From Candidatus Poribacteria bacterium (GTDB lineage Bacteria > Poribacteria > WGA-4E > B28-G17): DNA of 5,017 nucleotides. Position numbers and translations under genes: made by a program. Location: the NCBI GenBank assembly GCA_003645735.1, contig QNBQ01000185.1, forward strand, positions 1-5,017. The letters run 5' to 3'. Below are positions 1 to 5,017 of the stretch, one piece after another (position 1 is the first letter of the stretch; every line of letters begins with the position of its first letter). Below the pieces are notes generated by a model. It had not been told where the DNA came from. It did not search any database and saw nothing but the letters and a program-made list of their open reading frames with translations.

Positions 1-975
1 CCTCACACACCTCTCGATCCCCTCATCGGTCGTCTGAGGGCCGATCTCCGTGTCCGGATCCAACGGATCGCCTGTCTTAAGCCCGCCGACGATCTCCGAA
101 ATCCTCTCCACAAACGGATCGAAGAGGCTTTCGGCCACGTAAACCTTTTCGATCCTGCCGCATGCCTGGCCCGAGTTGAGGAAAGCGCCGTAGGTTATCC
201 CGGCCGCTGCCCTATCGAGATCGGCGTCCTCCAGCACGATCGCCGTTCCCTTCCCGCTCAGGCAGAGCGTCAACGGCAGCAAACGCTCCGCCGCCTCGAT
301 CATCACCCTCCTGCCCGTCTCACGCCTCCCGGTGAACACAACCCTATCCGGACCGGCCCTTATGATCTGCCGCCCGACCTCCCCGTCCCCCACGGCTAGG
401 CAGACCAGATCCTCCGGCAGCGCCTCCTTGAGCATATCCACTATCATCGCCCCGATGAGGGGCGCGTGCTCAGAAGGCTTGAAGATCACGCCGTTTCCGG
501 CGACCAGAGCGGGGATTATTTGGGTGAAGGGGATGGAGAAGGGGAAGACCCATGAGGAGATGATCGCCACGACGCCGACCGGCTCATATCGGTTCAGCCC
601 CGCCTTCCCGCTCTTCAACCTGCCCCTGTATTCGACCTTGCGATCCGCAAGCAGCGCCGGGGCGATCTCCGAGTAGTAGGAAATCGATTCCAAGGCGGGA
701 TGGATTTCAGTTACAGGCGTTTCGGATATCGGCTCGCCCACCTCGCGGCTCACCAGCTCGCAGATCTCCTCGCTTCTCCTGAGCAACAGCTCCCTCAAGG
801 GGGAAAGGGCCTCGACGCGCTCCTCCACCGGGATCCTCCTCCACTTCCGAGCTGCCGCCCTGCACCTTTCCATCATCTCGGCTATCTGGGGAGCGGTCGA
901 AACCTCCAGCTCCCCTATCAAACTCCCGTCGAACGGATTGATCGAGCGAAGCCTCCTTCCCGCGGATCGGCCCAT
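1..975 (-). CDS. Aldehyde dehydrogenase superfamily protein with altered active site (partial, C-terminus off left edge)
   Basis: The 325 visible codons are open without frameshift and run off the left edge; a typical family member has about 475-500 residues, so roughly the last third is missing. Family landmarks appear in order: INPFDG near residue 12, EPVGVVAII (131-139), KPSEHAPL (166-173, the NAD-ribose lysine region), the Rossmann GxxxxG as TGRRETG (215-221), NSGQAC (267-272) with the catalytic-type Cys272, and DPDTEIGP (306-313). Two hallmark residues are replaced. The oxyanion-hole Asn of PWNFP is Val143 (SWVFP), and the general-base Glu of ELGGK is Cys238 (LCLSGK). The spacing to Cys272 (34 residues) matches the family, so the alignment is secure. 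Family members oxidise aldehydes to acids with NAD(P)+; whether this one does is doubtful. The ATG at 975 has GAGGTG 8 nt upstream, and an in-frame stop lies at 1003-1005 with no other start between. It follows the transporter by 35 bp, probably in one operon. The substrate is unknown. Confidence 0.9.
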   Translation of the reverse strand, partial: MGRSAGRRLRSINPFDGSLIGELEVSTAPQIAEMMERCRAAARKWRRIPVEERVEALSPLRELLLRRSEEICELVSREVGEPISETPVTEIHPALESISYYSEIAPALLADRKVEYRGRLKSGKAGLNRYEPVGVVAIISSWVFPFSIPFTQIIPALVAGNGVIFKPSEHAPLIGAMIVDMLKEALPEDLVCLAVGDGEVGRQIIRAGPDRVVFTGRRETGRRVMIEAAERLLPLTLCLSGKGTAIVLEDADLDRAAAGITYGAFLNSGQACGRIEKVYVAESLFDPFVERISEIVGGLKTGDPLDPDTEIGPQTTDEGIERCVR

Positions 976-983
976 GAGCGGAA

Positions 984-989
984 CACCTC
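984..989 (-). promoter_or_regulatory. Ribosome binding site of the aldehyde dehydrogenase-like gene
   Basis: GAGGTG on the minus strand lies 8 nt upstream of the ATG at 975. It supports that start and independent ribosome loading after the upstream transporter gene ends at 1011. The 35-bp gap shows no promoter or terminator. Confidence 0.6.
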
Positions 990-1010
990 GAAGCTTCAGC
1001 TTCTATTCTA

Positions 1011-2498
1011 TCATGAAACGGGGCCGGAGTTCAATCGCTCGAACCTCCTCCTGGAGAGATACCCTAAGATCAACGCGGCGATTATGACGAGCGCCACAAC
1101 CCCCCATCCGCCCAACGCCAACGCCCACCCAGGATACCCCTCATACGGCTTCCTTATCCGCTCGATCAGGTTCATCACGATCGAGATGACGAGGATCAGC
1201 GGGGTTAAGACACCTATGCAGAAGTCCCACCACTTCCCGACCTTGATCTTCGAGACCCTGTTCATGTGCTCCTTCAGTATCCTTCTGCCGAACAGCGCTA
1301 CGACCAAACATTCGACCGCTCCGAAGAAGGTCAGCCCGAAGTTGGTTATGAAATGGTCGACTATGTCGAGCCAGTAAAGCCCGCCCTTCGTGCAGAAGAT
1401 GAGGCCGCCGATCATCGGCAGAAGGCATGATATGAGCGTCGCCTTCGTCCTGGAGATGTTCCACACGTCCTTAACCCCCGCCACGAAGGCTTCCACGAGC
1501 GAGAAGGCCGAATCTATCCCGAGGGTGAGCAGCATCAGGAAGAAGCAAAGCCCGAAGAAGGAGGCGCCGAACGGCAACAGCTTTATGGCCGTCGGATAGG
1601 TCACGAACGCCAGGCTCGGCCCCCCGGCCACAACCTCCGGCACGCCGACCCCCTTCTGGAACGCCAGGTAGCCCAGCACGCTGAAGACGGCAAAACCGGC
1701 CACGAAGCTTATCCCCGCGTCCAAGGCCGCGGTTATGATGGCGCTGCCGACCACGTCGGATCTCTCGTGCAGGTAGCTGGCGTATGCGACCATGATCCCG
1801 AAGGCCAGGCTCAATGAGAAGAAGACCTGCGCATAGGCGGCCAGCCATACCTTGGGGTCAAGCAGCTTGGAGAAGTCGGGCTTCAGATAGAACTTCAGCC
1901 CCTCAAGCGCCCCATCTAACGTCATCCCCCTGGCCACAAACAGCAGGATGAGCAGCGCCGGAAGCGGAACCGTGACGGCGACGACCTTACCAACGACCCT
2001 CACCCCTTTGAATATGATGAGGAAGATCGAGATCCAGGTCAGAACCAACCCCAACAGCACCGGCCACCTCATCCCTCCCAGCTCACCGGGCCCCGAGGAG
2101 AGCCCCAGGAAATCCTTGAAGAAGAACTCCTCCGCCCTGTCGCCCCACTGCACCCCGATCGAGTAGTAGAGATACACGAACACCCATCCCATGACGACGG
2201 CGTAATACGAGACGATGACGAACCCGTTCAGCAGGCATCCCCATCCGACCCAGCTGGAGCGGGCGATGTTGTGGAAGCTTTTGGGAGCTCCAGCCCTCAT
2301 CATGTGCCCCAGCGCGAACTCCAGCATCAGAAGCGGTATCCCGGCGGTCACCAGCGCCACAACCCACGGTATCAGGAAAGCCCCTCCGCCGTTTTCATAA
2401 ACCACATAGGGGAACCTCCACAGGTTTCCCAGGCCCACCGCCGAGCCGACGGCGGCCATAATAAACGCCCCTCTGCTGCTCCAAAGCTCCTTCTCCAT
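1011..2498 (-). CDS. Sodium-dependent amino-acid transporter, neurotransmitter:sodium symporter (NSS/SNF) family
   Basis: This is a 495-residue inner-membrane protein with about 12 hydrophobic helices, the family's usual size and LeuT-like fold. The TM1 signature is clear: AVGSAVGLGNLWRFPY (16-31) followed by ENGGGAFLIP (35-44). By comparison with LeuT and SERT, Gly18, Ala20, Val21 and Asn25 fall at the sodium sites. Tyr99 in TM3 matches the substrate-gating Tyr (LeuT Y108). AQVFFSLSLAFG (223-234) is the unwound TM6, and LGIDS (326-330) gives the Asp-Ser pair of the Na2 site. Gly22 at the position of the amine-binding Asp of monoamine transporters favours an amino-acid substrate over a biogenic amine; this is inference. 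In TM7, Asp260 replaces the usual Na1/chloride-site Asn, while Ser264 (chloride-site Ser) is kept. The start is fixed by a strong Shine-Dalgarno, with a consensus promoter about 50 bp upstream. It is first in a probable operon with the aldehyde dehydrogenase-like gene. The exact substrate cannot be read from sequence. Confidence 0.95.
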   Translation of the reverse strand: MEKELWSSRGAFIMAAVGSAVGLGNLWRFPYVVYENGGGAFLIPWVVALVTAGIPLLMLEFALGHMMRAGAPKSFHNIARSSWVGWGCLLNGFVIVSYYAVVMGWVFVYLYYSIGVQWGDRAEEFFFKDFLGLSSGPGELGGMRWPVLLGLVLTWISIFLIIFKGVRVVGKVVAVTVPLPALLILLFVARGMTLDGALEGLKFYLKPDFSKLLDPKVWLAAYAQVFFSLSLAFGIMVAYASYLHERSDVVGSAIITAALDAGISFVAGFAVFSVLGYLAFQKGVGVPEVVAGGPSLAFVTYPTAIKLLPFGASFFGLCFFLMLLTLGIDSAFSLVEAFVAGVKDVWNISRTKATLISCLLPMIGGLIFCTKGGLYWLDIVDHFITNFGLTFFGAVECLVVALFGRRILKEHMNRVSKIKVGKWWDFCIGVLTPLILVISIVMNLIERIRKPYEGYPGWALALGGWGVVALVIIAALILGYLSRRRFERLNSGPVS

Positions 2499-2500
2499 CG

Positions 2501-2510
2501 ATCACCTCCC
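2501..2510 (-). promoter_or_regulatory. Strong Shine-Dalgarno of the NSS transporter gene
   Basis: GGGAGGTGAT on the minus strand is nearly a full complement of the 16S rRNA 3' tail. Two nucleotides separate its end from the ATG at 2498, and 7 nt separate the GGAGG core from it. It settles the transporter start and predicts efficient translation. Confidence 0.8.
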
Positions 2511-2549
2511 ATCCCCGGAGTCGCTCCGCAAACCGCTCGGGCGTGGAGA

Positions 2550-2578
2550 ATTATACCCCCTCCCCTTCGCACCGTCAA
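2550..2578 (-). promoter_or_regulatory. Sigma70-type promoter for the transporter/aldehyde dehydrogenase unit
   Basis: On the minus strand, a -35 box TTGACG (2573-2578) is followed by a 17-bp G-rich spacer and a perfect -10 box TATAAT (2550-2555). This scores 5/6 and 6/6 against consensus with optimal spacing. The predicted transcript starts near 2543 and has a leader of about 45 nt before the ATG at 2498. The match is striking in GC-rich DNA and correctly placed upstream of the only leftward gene start. Confidence 0.8.
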
Positions 2579-2594
2579 CTCCGGACGGCCGTTC

Positions 2595-2623
2595 TTGACA
2601 GCCGATCCCCGATCGGATATCCT
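2595..2623 (+). promoter_or_regulatory. Sigma70-type promoter for the gatCA unit
   Basis: A perfect -35 box TTGACA (2595-2600) is followed by a 17-bp spacer and the -10 box TATCCT (2618-2623, 4/6). The predicted start is near 2630, leaving a leader of about 27 nt before the gatC ATG at 2657. This supports the internal gatC start, because the longer reading frame beginning at 2543 would start upstream of the promoter. Confidence 0.72.
2602..2616. repeat. Inverted repeat in the gatCA promoter spacer, possible operator
   Basis: CCGATC (2602-2607) and GATCGG (2611-2616) form perfect 6-bp arms around CCC, exactly between the -35 and -10 boxes. A protein bound here would block RNA polymerase. GATC-containing words are common in this genome, so it may be chance; the operator role is inference. 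Confidence 0.3.
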
Positions 2624-2656
2624 TTTATCGAAGATCCGAAGGGGGGCGATCCGGAC

Positions 2657-2947
2657 ATGGCGAAGATAACGATAGAAGAGGTCGAGGCCGTCGCCAACCT
2701 GGCGAGGCTGGAGTTCTCCGAGGAGGAGAAAAAACAGTTCACCTCCCAGCTTGAGAGGATACTTAACTACATCGACAAGCTGAACGAGCTTGACACCTCG
2801 GACGTCGAGCCCACCTCGCATGTGCTGCCGATCAAAAACGTCTTCAGGGACGACGTCCCAAAACCCTCCTATCCGAGGGAGGAGATGTTGAAAAACGCGC
2901 CCGATCCGGTTGAGGGCTATTTCGCCGTCCCGAAGGTGATCACCTGA
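2657..2947 (+). CDS. gatC: Aspartyl/glutamyl-tRNA amidotransferase subunit C (GatC)
   Basis: This is a 96-residue protein, the normal GatC size (about 95-100). GatC is the small subunit of the cytoplasmic GatCAB complex; it wraps around GatA and stabilises its contact with GatB. Family landmarks are [18 protein letters not shown] (7-24), [12 protein letters not shown] (45-56), NVFRDD (61-66), APDP (81-84) and the C-terminal YFAVPKVI (88-95). The frame is open upstream to 2543, but [10 protein letters not shown] aligns with known GatC N-termini, the upstream 38 codons are not GatC-like, and the promoter lies inside them. Hence the start at 2657, with a G-run (2641-2646) about 10 nt upstream as a mediocre ribosome site. 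gatA follows after 13 bp, the usual gatC-gatA order. Confidence 0.95.
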   Translation: MAKITIEEVEAVANLARLEFSEEEKKQFTSQLERILNYIDKLNELDTSDVEPTSHVLPIKNVFRDDVPKPSYPREEMLKNAPDPVEGYFAVPKVIT

Positions 2948-2960
2948 AGGGGGTAGCGGG

Positions 2961-4421
2961 ATGGAGCTTTACGAGATGACGGCCCACCAGCTGAGGGATC
3001 TTCTGAGAAAAAGGGAGGTATCGGCGGTAGAGATCGTGAAATCGGTGCTTGAGAGGATAGGGCAGGTCGAGGAGAAGATAAAGGCCTACATAACGATCAC
3101 GGACGACCTGGCCTTGAAGCAGGCGGAGGAGGTCGATCGAAAGTTGGCCTCCGGGGAGGAGCTGCCCGATCTGGCCGGCATACCGGTGGCGATCAAAGAC
3201 AACATCTGCACCAAAGGGGTTCTGACCACATGCGCCTCCAAGATCCTCTACAACTTCGTCCCGCCATATAACGCCACCGTGATGGAGAAGCTGAACCGGC
3301 AGATGATCGTCATGATCGGCAAGACGAACATGGACGAGTTCGCCATGGGCTCCTCGACCGAGAACTCGGGGTTTTTCATCACGAGGAACCCATGGGATCT
3401 GGACAGGGTTCCGGGCGGCTCAAGCGGCGGATCGGCGGCGGCCATCGCGGCGGATGAGGCGATCTGCGCGCTCGGGTCGGATACGGGCGGCTCCATCAGA
3501 CAGCCCGCCGCGCTGTGCGGGGTGGTGGGGCTTAAGCCCACATATGGGAGGGTCTCCAGGTTCGGGCTGGTCGCCTTCGCCTCCTCGCTCGACCAGATAG
3601 GCCCCATAACGAAGGACGTTGAGGATTGCGCGCTGATGATGAACGCCATCTGCGGATACGACCCCATGGACTCCACCTCGGCAAACGTGCCCGTGCCCGA
3701 CTTCACCAAAAGCCTGATCCCCGACGTCAAGGGGATCAAGATCGGCGTCCCGAAGGAGTATTTCATCGAGGGGATCGACCCCGAGGTGGAGGAGGCGGTC
3801 AAGGCCGGGCTTAAGAAGTTCGAGGAGATGGGGGCGATGGTCGAGGAGATATCGCTTCCGCACACCGAATACGCCGTTGCCGATTATTACATTATCGCCT
3901 CCGCCGAGGCGAGCGCTAACTTGGAGAGATACGACGGGGTCAAATACGGATTCAGGGCGGAAGGGGCCGAGGATCTGATCGACATGTATAAGAAGACACG
4001 CAGCCAGGGGTTCGGCCCGGAGGTCAAGAGGAGGATCATGCTCGGCACATACGCCCTGAGCGCCGGTTACTACGACGCCTACTACCTCAAGGGGCTTAAA
4101 GTTCGGACGCTGATAAAGCGCGATTTCGACCAGGCGTTCGAAAAGGTCGACGTGATCGTCACGCCCACCTCCCCCACCCCCGCCTTCAGGATAGGCGAGA
4201 AGATCGACGATCCCCTGACGATGTATCTGTCGGACATCTTCACCATATCGGTCAACCTGGCCGGCATCTGTGCCATATCCATCCCCTGTGGGTTCAGCTC
4301 GGACGGGCTGCCGATAGGGATGCAGATCATCGGCAAGCCGTTCGACGAGGAGAGCATCATAAGGGTCGCCTACGCCTTCGAGCAAAACACCGACTACCAC
4401 CTGAGGAAACCGAACATCTGA
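2961..4421 (+). CDS. gatA: Aspartyl/glutamyl-tRNA amidotransferase subunit A (GatA)
   Basis: This is a 486-residue, full-length amidase-signature protein. GatA hydrolyses glutamine and passes the ammonia through GatB to convert Glu-tRNA(Gln) or Asp-tRNA(Asn) to the amidated form. The Ser-cisSer-Lys triad is complete: Lys79 in GIPVAIKDN, Ser154 in [11 protein letters not shown] (151-161) and Ser178 in [12 protein letters not shown] (172-183). These positions coincide with the numbering known for Staphylococcus aureus Gat[17 protein letters not shown] (121-136) and the C-terminal PIGMQIIG (451-458) are also typical. The triad and the linked gatC separate it from stand-alone amidases. AAGGGGG (2947-2953) lies 7 nt before the ATG at 2961, overlapping the gatC stop, so translation of the two is probably linked. 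Its presence implies that the organism uses the indirect route for Gln-tRNA, Asn-tRNA or both. gatB is not in the window. Confidence 0.97.
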   Translation: MELYEMTAHQLRDLLRKREVSAVEIVKSVLERIGQVEEKIKAYITITDDLALKQAEEVDRKLASGEELPDLAGIPVAIKDNICTKGVLTTCASKILYNFVPPYNATVMEKLNRQMIVMIGKTNMDEFAMGSSTENSGFFITRNPWDLDRVPGGSSGGSAAAIAADEAICALGSDTGGSIRQPAALCGVVGLKPTYGRVSRFGLVAFASSLDQIGPITKDVEDCALMMNAICGYDPMDSTSANVPVPDFTKSLIPDVKGIKIGVPKEYFIEGIDPEVEEAVKAGLKKFEEMGAMVEEISLPHTEYAVADYYIIASAEASANLERYDGVKYGFRAEGAEDLIDMYKKTRSQGFGPEVKRRIMLGTYALSAGYYDAYYLKGLKVRTLIKRDFDQAFEKVDVIVTPTSPTPAFRIGEKIDDPLTMYLSDIFTISVNLAGICAISIPCGFSSDGLPIGMQIIGKPFDEESIIRVAYAFEQNTDYHLRKPNI

Positions 4422-4436
4422 GGGGAGGGCGGAGCT

Positions 4437-4838
4437 ATGAAGCTGCTCAGCATCTTCAACATATTCGATGGGATGATAAACATCGAGAAGACCTACAGGG
4501 TGTGCGATAGGGCGCTGGATCTGCTCAAGAAATACAAGGAGGATCCCAAATCGTTCGAGGAAAACCCCGAAAAGAAGGCCGATCTCGACGAGACGGTCAA
4601 CGAGGCCATAGAGAGGGCGAAGAGGATCATCGCCCTGGAGGGCAAGAAGAACTGGCCGGGGGTCTTCCGGGAGATGCACAAGAACCTGGCCAACATCTAC
4701 ATACAGCTCGGCAAGTTCGACGAGGCGAAAGCCGAGATAGAGAGGCTCATGGAGTTCGGCGAGGTGGGGAGACAGGACGCCGAGGAGATGACAAAGGCCC
4801 TCCAGGAGGCGATGGGCGAAAAGCCCGAAGGTAAATGA
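4437..4838 (+). CDS. Small helical protein with one TPR-like hairpin, function unknown
   Basis: I do not recognise this 133-residue protein as a named family. It is highly charged, rich in Glu and Lys, and predicted mostly helical without a signal peptide or membrane segment, so probably cytoplasmic. Residues 78-111 fit one tetratricopeptide repeat: Leu84, Ala85, Tyr88, Gly92, Ala97 and Ile101 fall at the packing positions, around the turn LGKFDEA (91-97). The helices before it (15-35 and 48-68) could form a degenerate second hairpin. A lone TPR unit usually serves protein contacts, which is inference here. GGAGG (4424-4428) lies 8 nt before the ATG, and the gap from the gatA stop is 15 bp, so it is co-transcribed with gatCA. 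Its stop overlaps the next gene (ATGA), tying its expression to a BatA-like membrane protein. Met13 is an alternative start but lacks the ribosome site. Codon use matches gatA. Confidence 0.85.
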   Translation: MKLLSIFNIFDGMINIEKTYRVCDRALDLLKKYKEDPKSFEENPEKKADLDETVNEAIERAKRIIALEGKKNWPGVFREMHKNLANIYIQLGKFDEAKAEIERLMEFGEVGRQDAEEMTKALQEAMGEKPEGK

Positions 4839-5017
4839 GCTTCCTTCAGCCCAAAGCGCTCCTGCTTTTAACCCTCATCCCGGTCCTCATCCTCTTTCAC
4901 CTTCTCAAGCTTAAAAGGGGCGAGAAGGTCGTCCCATCCCTCGCGTTTTGGGAGGGAGGAGGTGAGGACCGGAGCGCCGATTCGATCTCGATTAAACCCC
5001 CTCGCCCGATCTCCCTC
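4835..5017 (+). CDS. BatA-type membrane protein, N-terminal fragment (runs off right edge)
   Basis: Only the first 61 codons are present, from an ATG that overlaps the previous stop as ATGA. The peptide begins MSFLQP, has one strongly hydrophobic helix (about residues 8-24), then HLLKLKRGEK and VPSLAFWE (33-40). This arrangement, a Pro after an aromatic, a single membrane helix ending in His-Leu-Leu, a basic patch, and VPSLxFW, matches the N-terminal domain of BatA-type (aerotolerance regulator) proteins, which often continue into a von Willebrand A or other periplasmic domain. That later part is not visible here. Translation is probably coupled to the upstream TPR-like gene; no good ribosome site of its own is evident beyond GAAGG at 4827-4831, which is too close. 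The membrane-anchor call is fairly safe; the family call rests on the short visible part. Confidence 0.75.
   Translation, partial: MSFLQPKALLLLTLIPVLILFHLLKLKRGEKVVPSLAFWEGGGEDRSADSISIKPPRPISL

Noticed and set aside
976..1010. Terminator between transporter and aldehyde dehydrogenase-like gene
   Set aside because: A short palindrome (GAAGCTTC) is present, but there is no GC-rich stem or following T-run, so read-through is expected.
332..1377. Plus-strand open frames opposite the aldehyde dehydrogenase-like gene (332-676 and 700-1377)
   Set aside because: The minus-strand frame gives unmistakable family motifs throughout; the plus-strand translations show no recognisable domain, and the second crosses two genes.
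2499..2543. Structured or riboswitch-like leader of the transporter mRNA
   Set aside because: The leader is only about 45 nt, with imperfect pairing around CCGAG/CTCCGG; that is too short and weak to support a known riboswitch or attenuator.
2543..2656. 38-codon N-terminal extension of GatC
   Set aside because: The extra residues are not GatC-like, the gatCA promoter lies within them, and Met at 2657 matches the family's normal start.
2372..2821. 149-codon minus-strand frame crossing the divergent intergenic region
   Set aside because: It overlaps gatC, both promoters and the transporter start, and its C-terminal part is the transporter region read out of frame.
3420..4679. 419-codon open frame antisense to gatA and the TPR-like gene
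   Set aside because: It lies opposite well-recognised gatA with its catalytic motifs, spans two genes and their gap, and has a low-complexity Arg/Gly/Asp/Leu composition typical of antisense frames in GC-rich coding DNA.

Overview
The window looks like chromosomal DNA of a GC-rich bacterium, probably uncultured. Both promoters visible here are bacterial sigma70-type, and the genes carry Shine-Dalgarno sites. Codon use is distinctive: arginine is mostly AGG and isoleucine is often ATA despite the high GC, a pattern common in thermophiles and some candidate phyla. I cannot place the organism from the sequence. A Poribacteria-like or other deep candidate lineage is only a guess.

Layout: two divergent transcription units share a 158-bp intergenic region (2499-2656). 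Leftward runs a two-gene unit: a 12-helix neurotransmitter:sodium symporter (NSS) family transporter (1011-2498), followed after 35 bp by an aldehyde dehydrogenase superfamily protein (1-975, C-terminus beyond the left edge). Rightward runs a tight four-gene unit: gatC (2657-2947), gatA (2961-4421), a 133-residue protein with one TPR-like helical hairpin (4437-4838), and the first 61 codons of a BatA-type membrane protein (from 4835), which overlaps the preceding stop codon by 4 bp. The other gaps are 13 and 15 bp.

The shared intergenic region holds two good back-to-back sigma70 promoters. The leftward one is TTGACG-N17-TATAAT and the rightward one is TTGACA-N17-TATCCT. Their -35 boxes are only 16 bp apart. 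A perfect 6-bp inverted repeat lies inside the spacer of the rightward promoter.

Function: GatC and GatA are two subunits of the GatCAB amidotransferase, which makes Gln-tRNA(Gln) and/or Asn-tRNA(Asn) from mischarged precursors. The GatA catalytic triad is intact. gatB is not next to gatA; the TPR-like gene and the BatA-like gene occupy that place. The leftward unit suggests sodium-driven amino-acid uptake with an aldehyde dehydrogenase-like enzyme. That enzyme has lost two of the three classical active-site residues while keeping the cysteine, which is the most unusual protein-level observation here. No RNA genes, mobile elements, CRISPR arrays or convincing terminators were seen. No gene-free stretch exceeds 300 bases.
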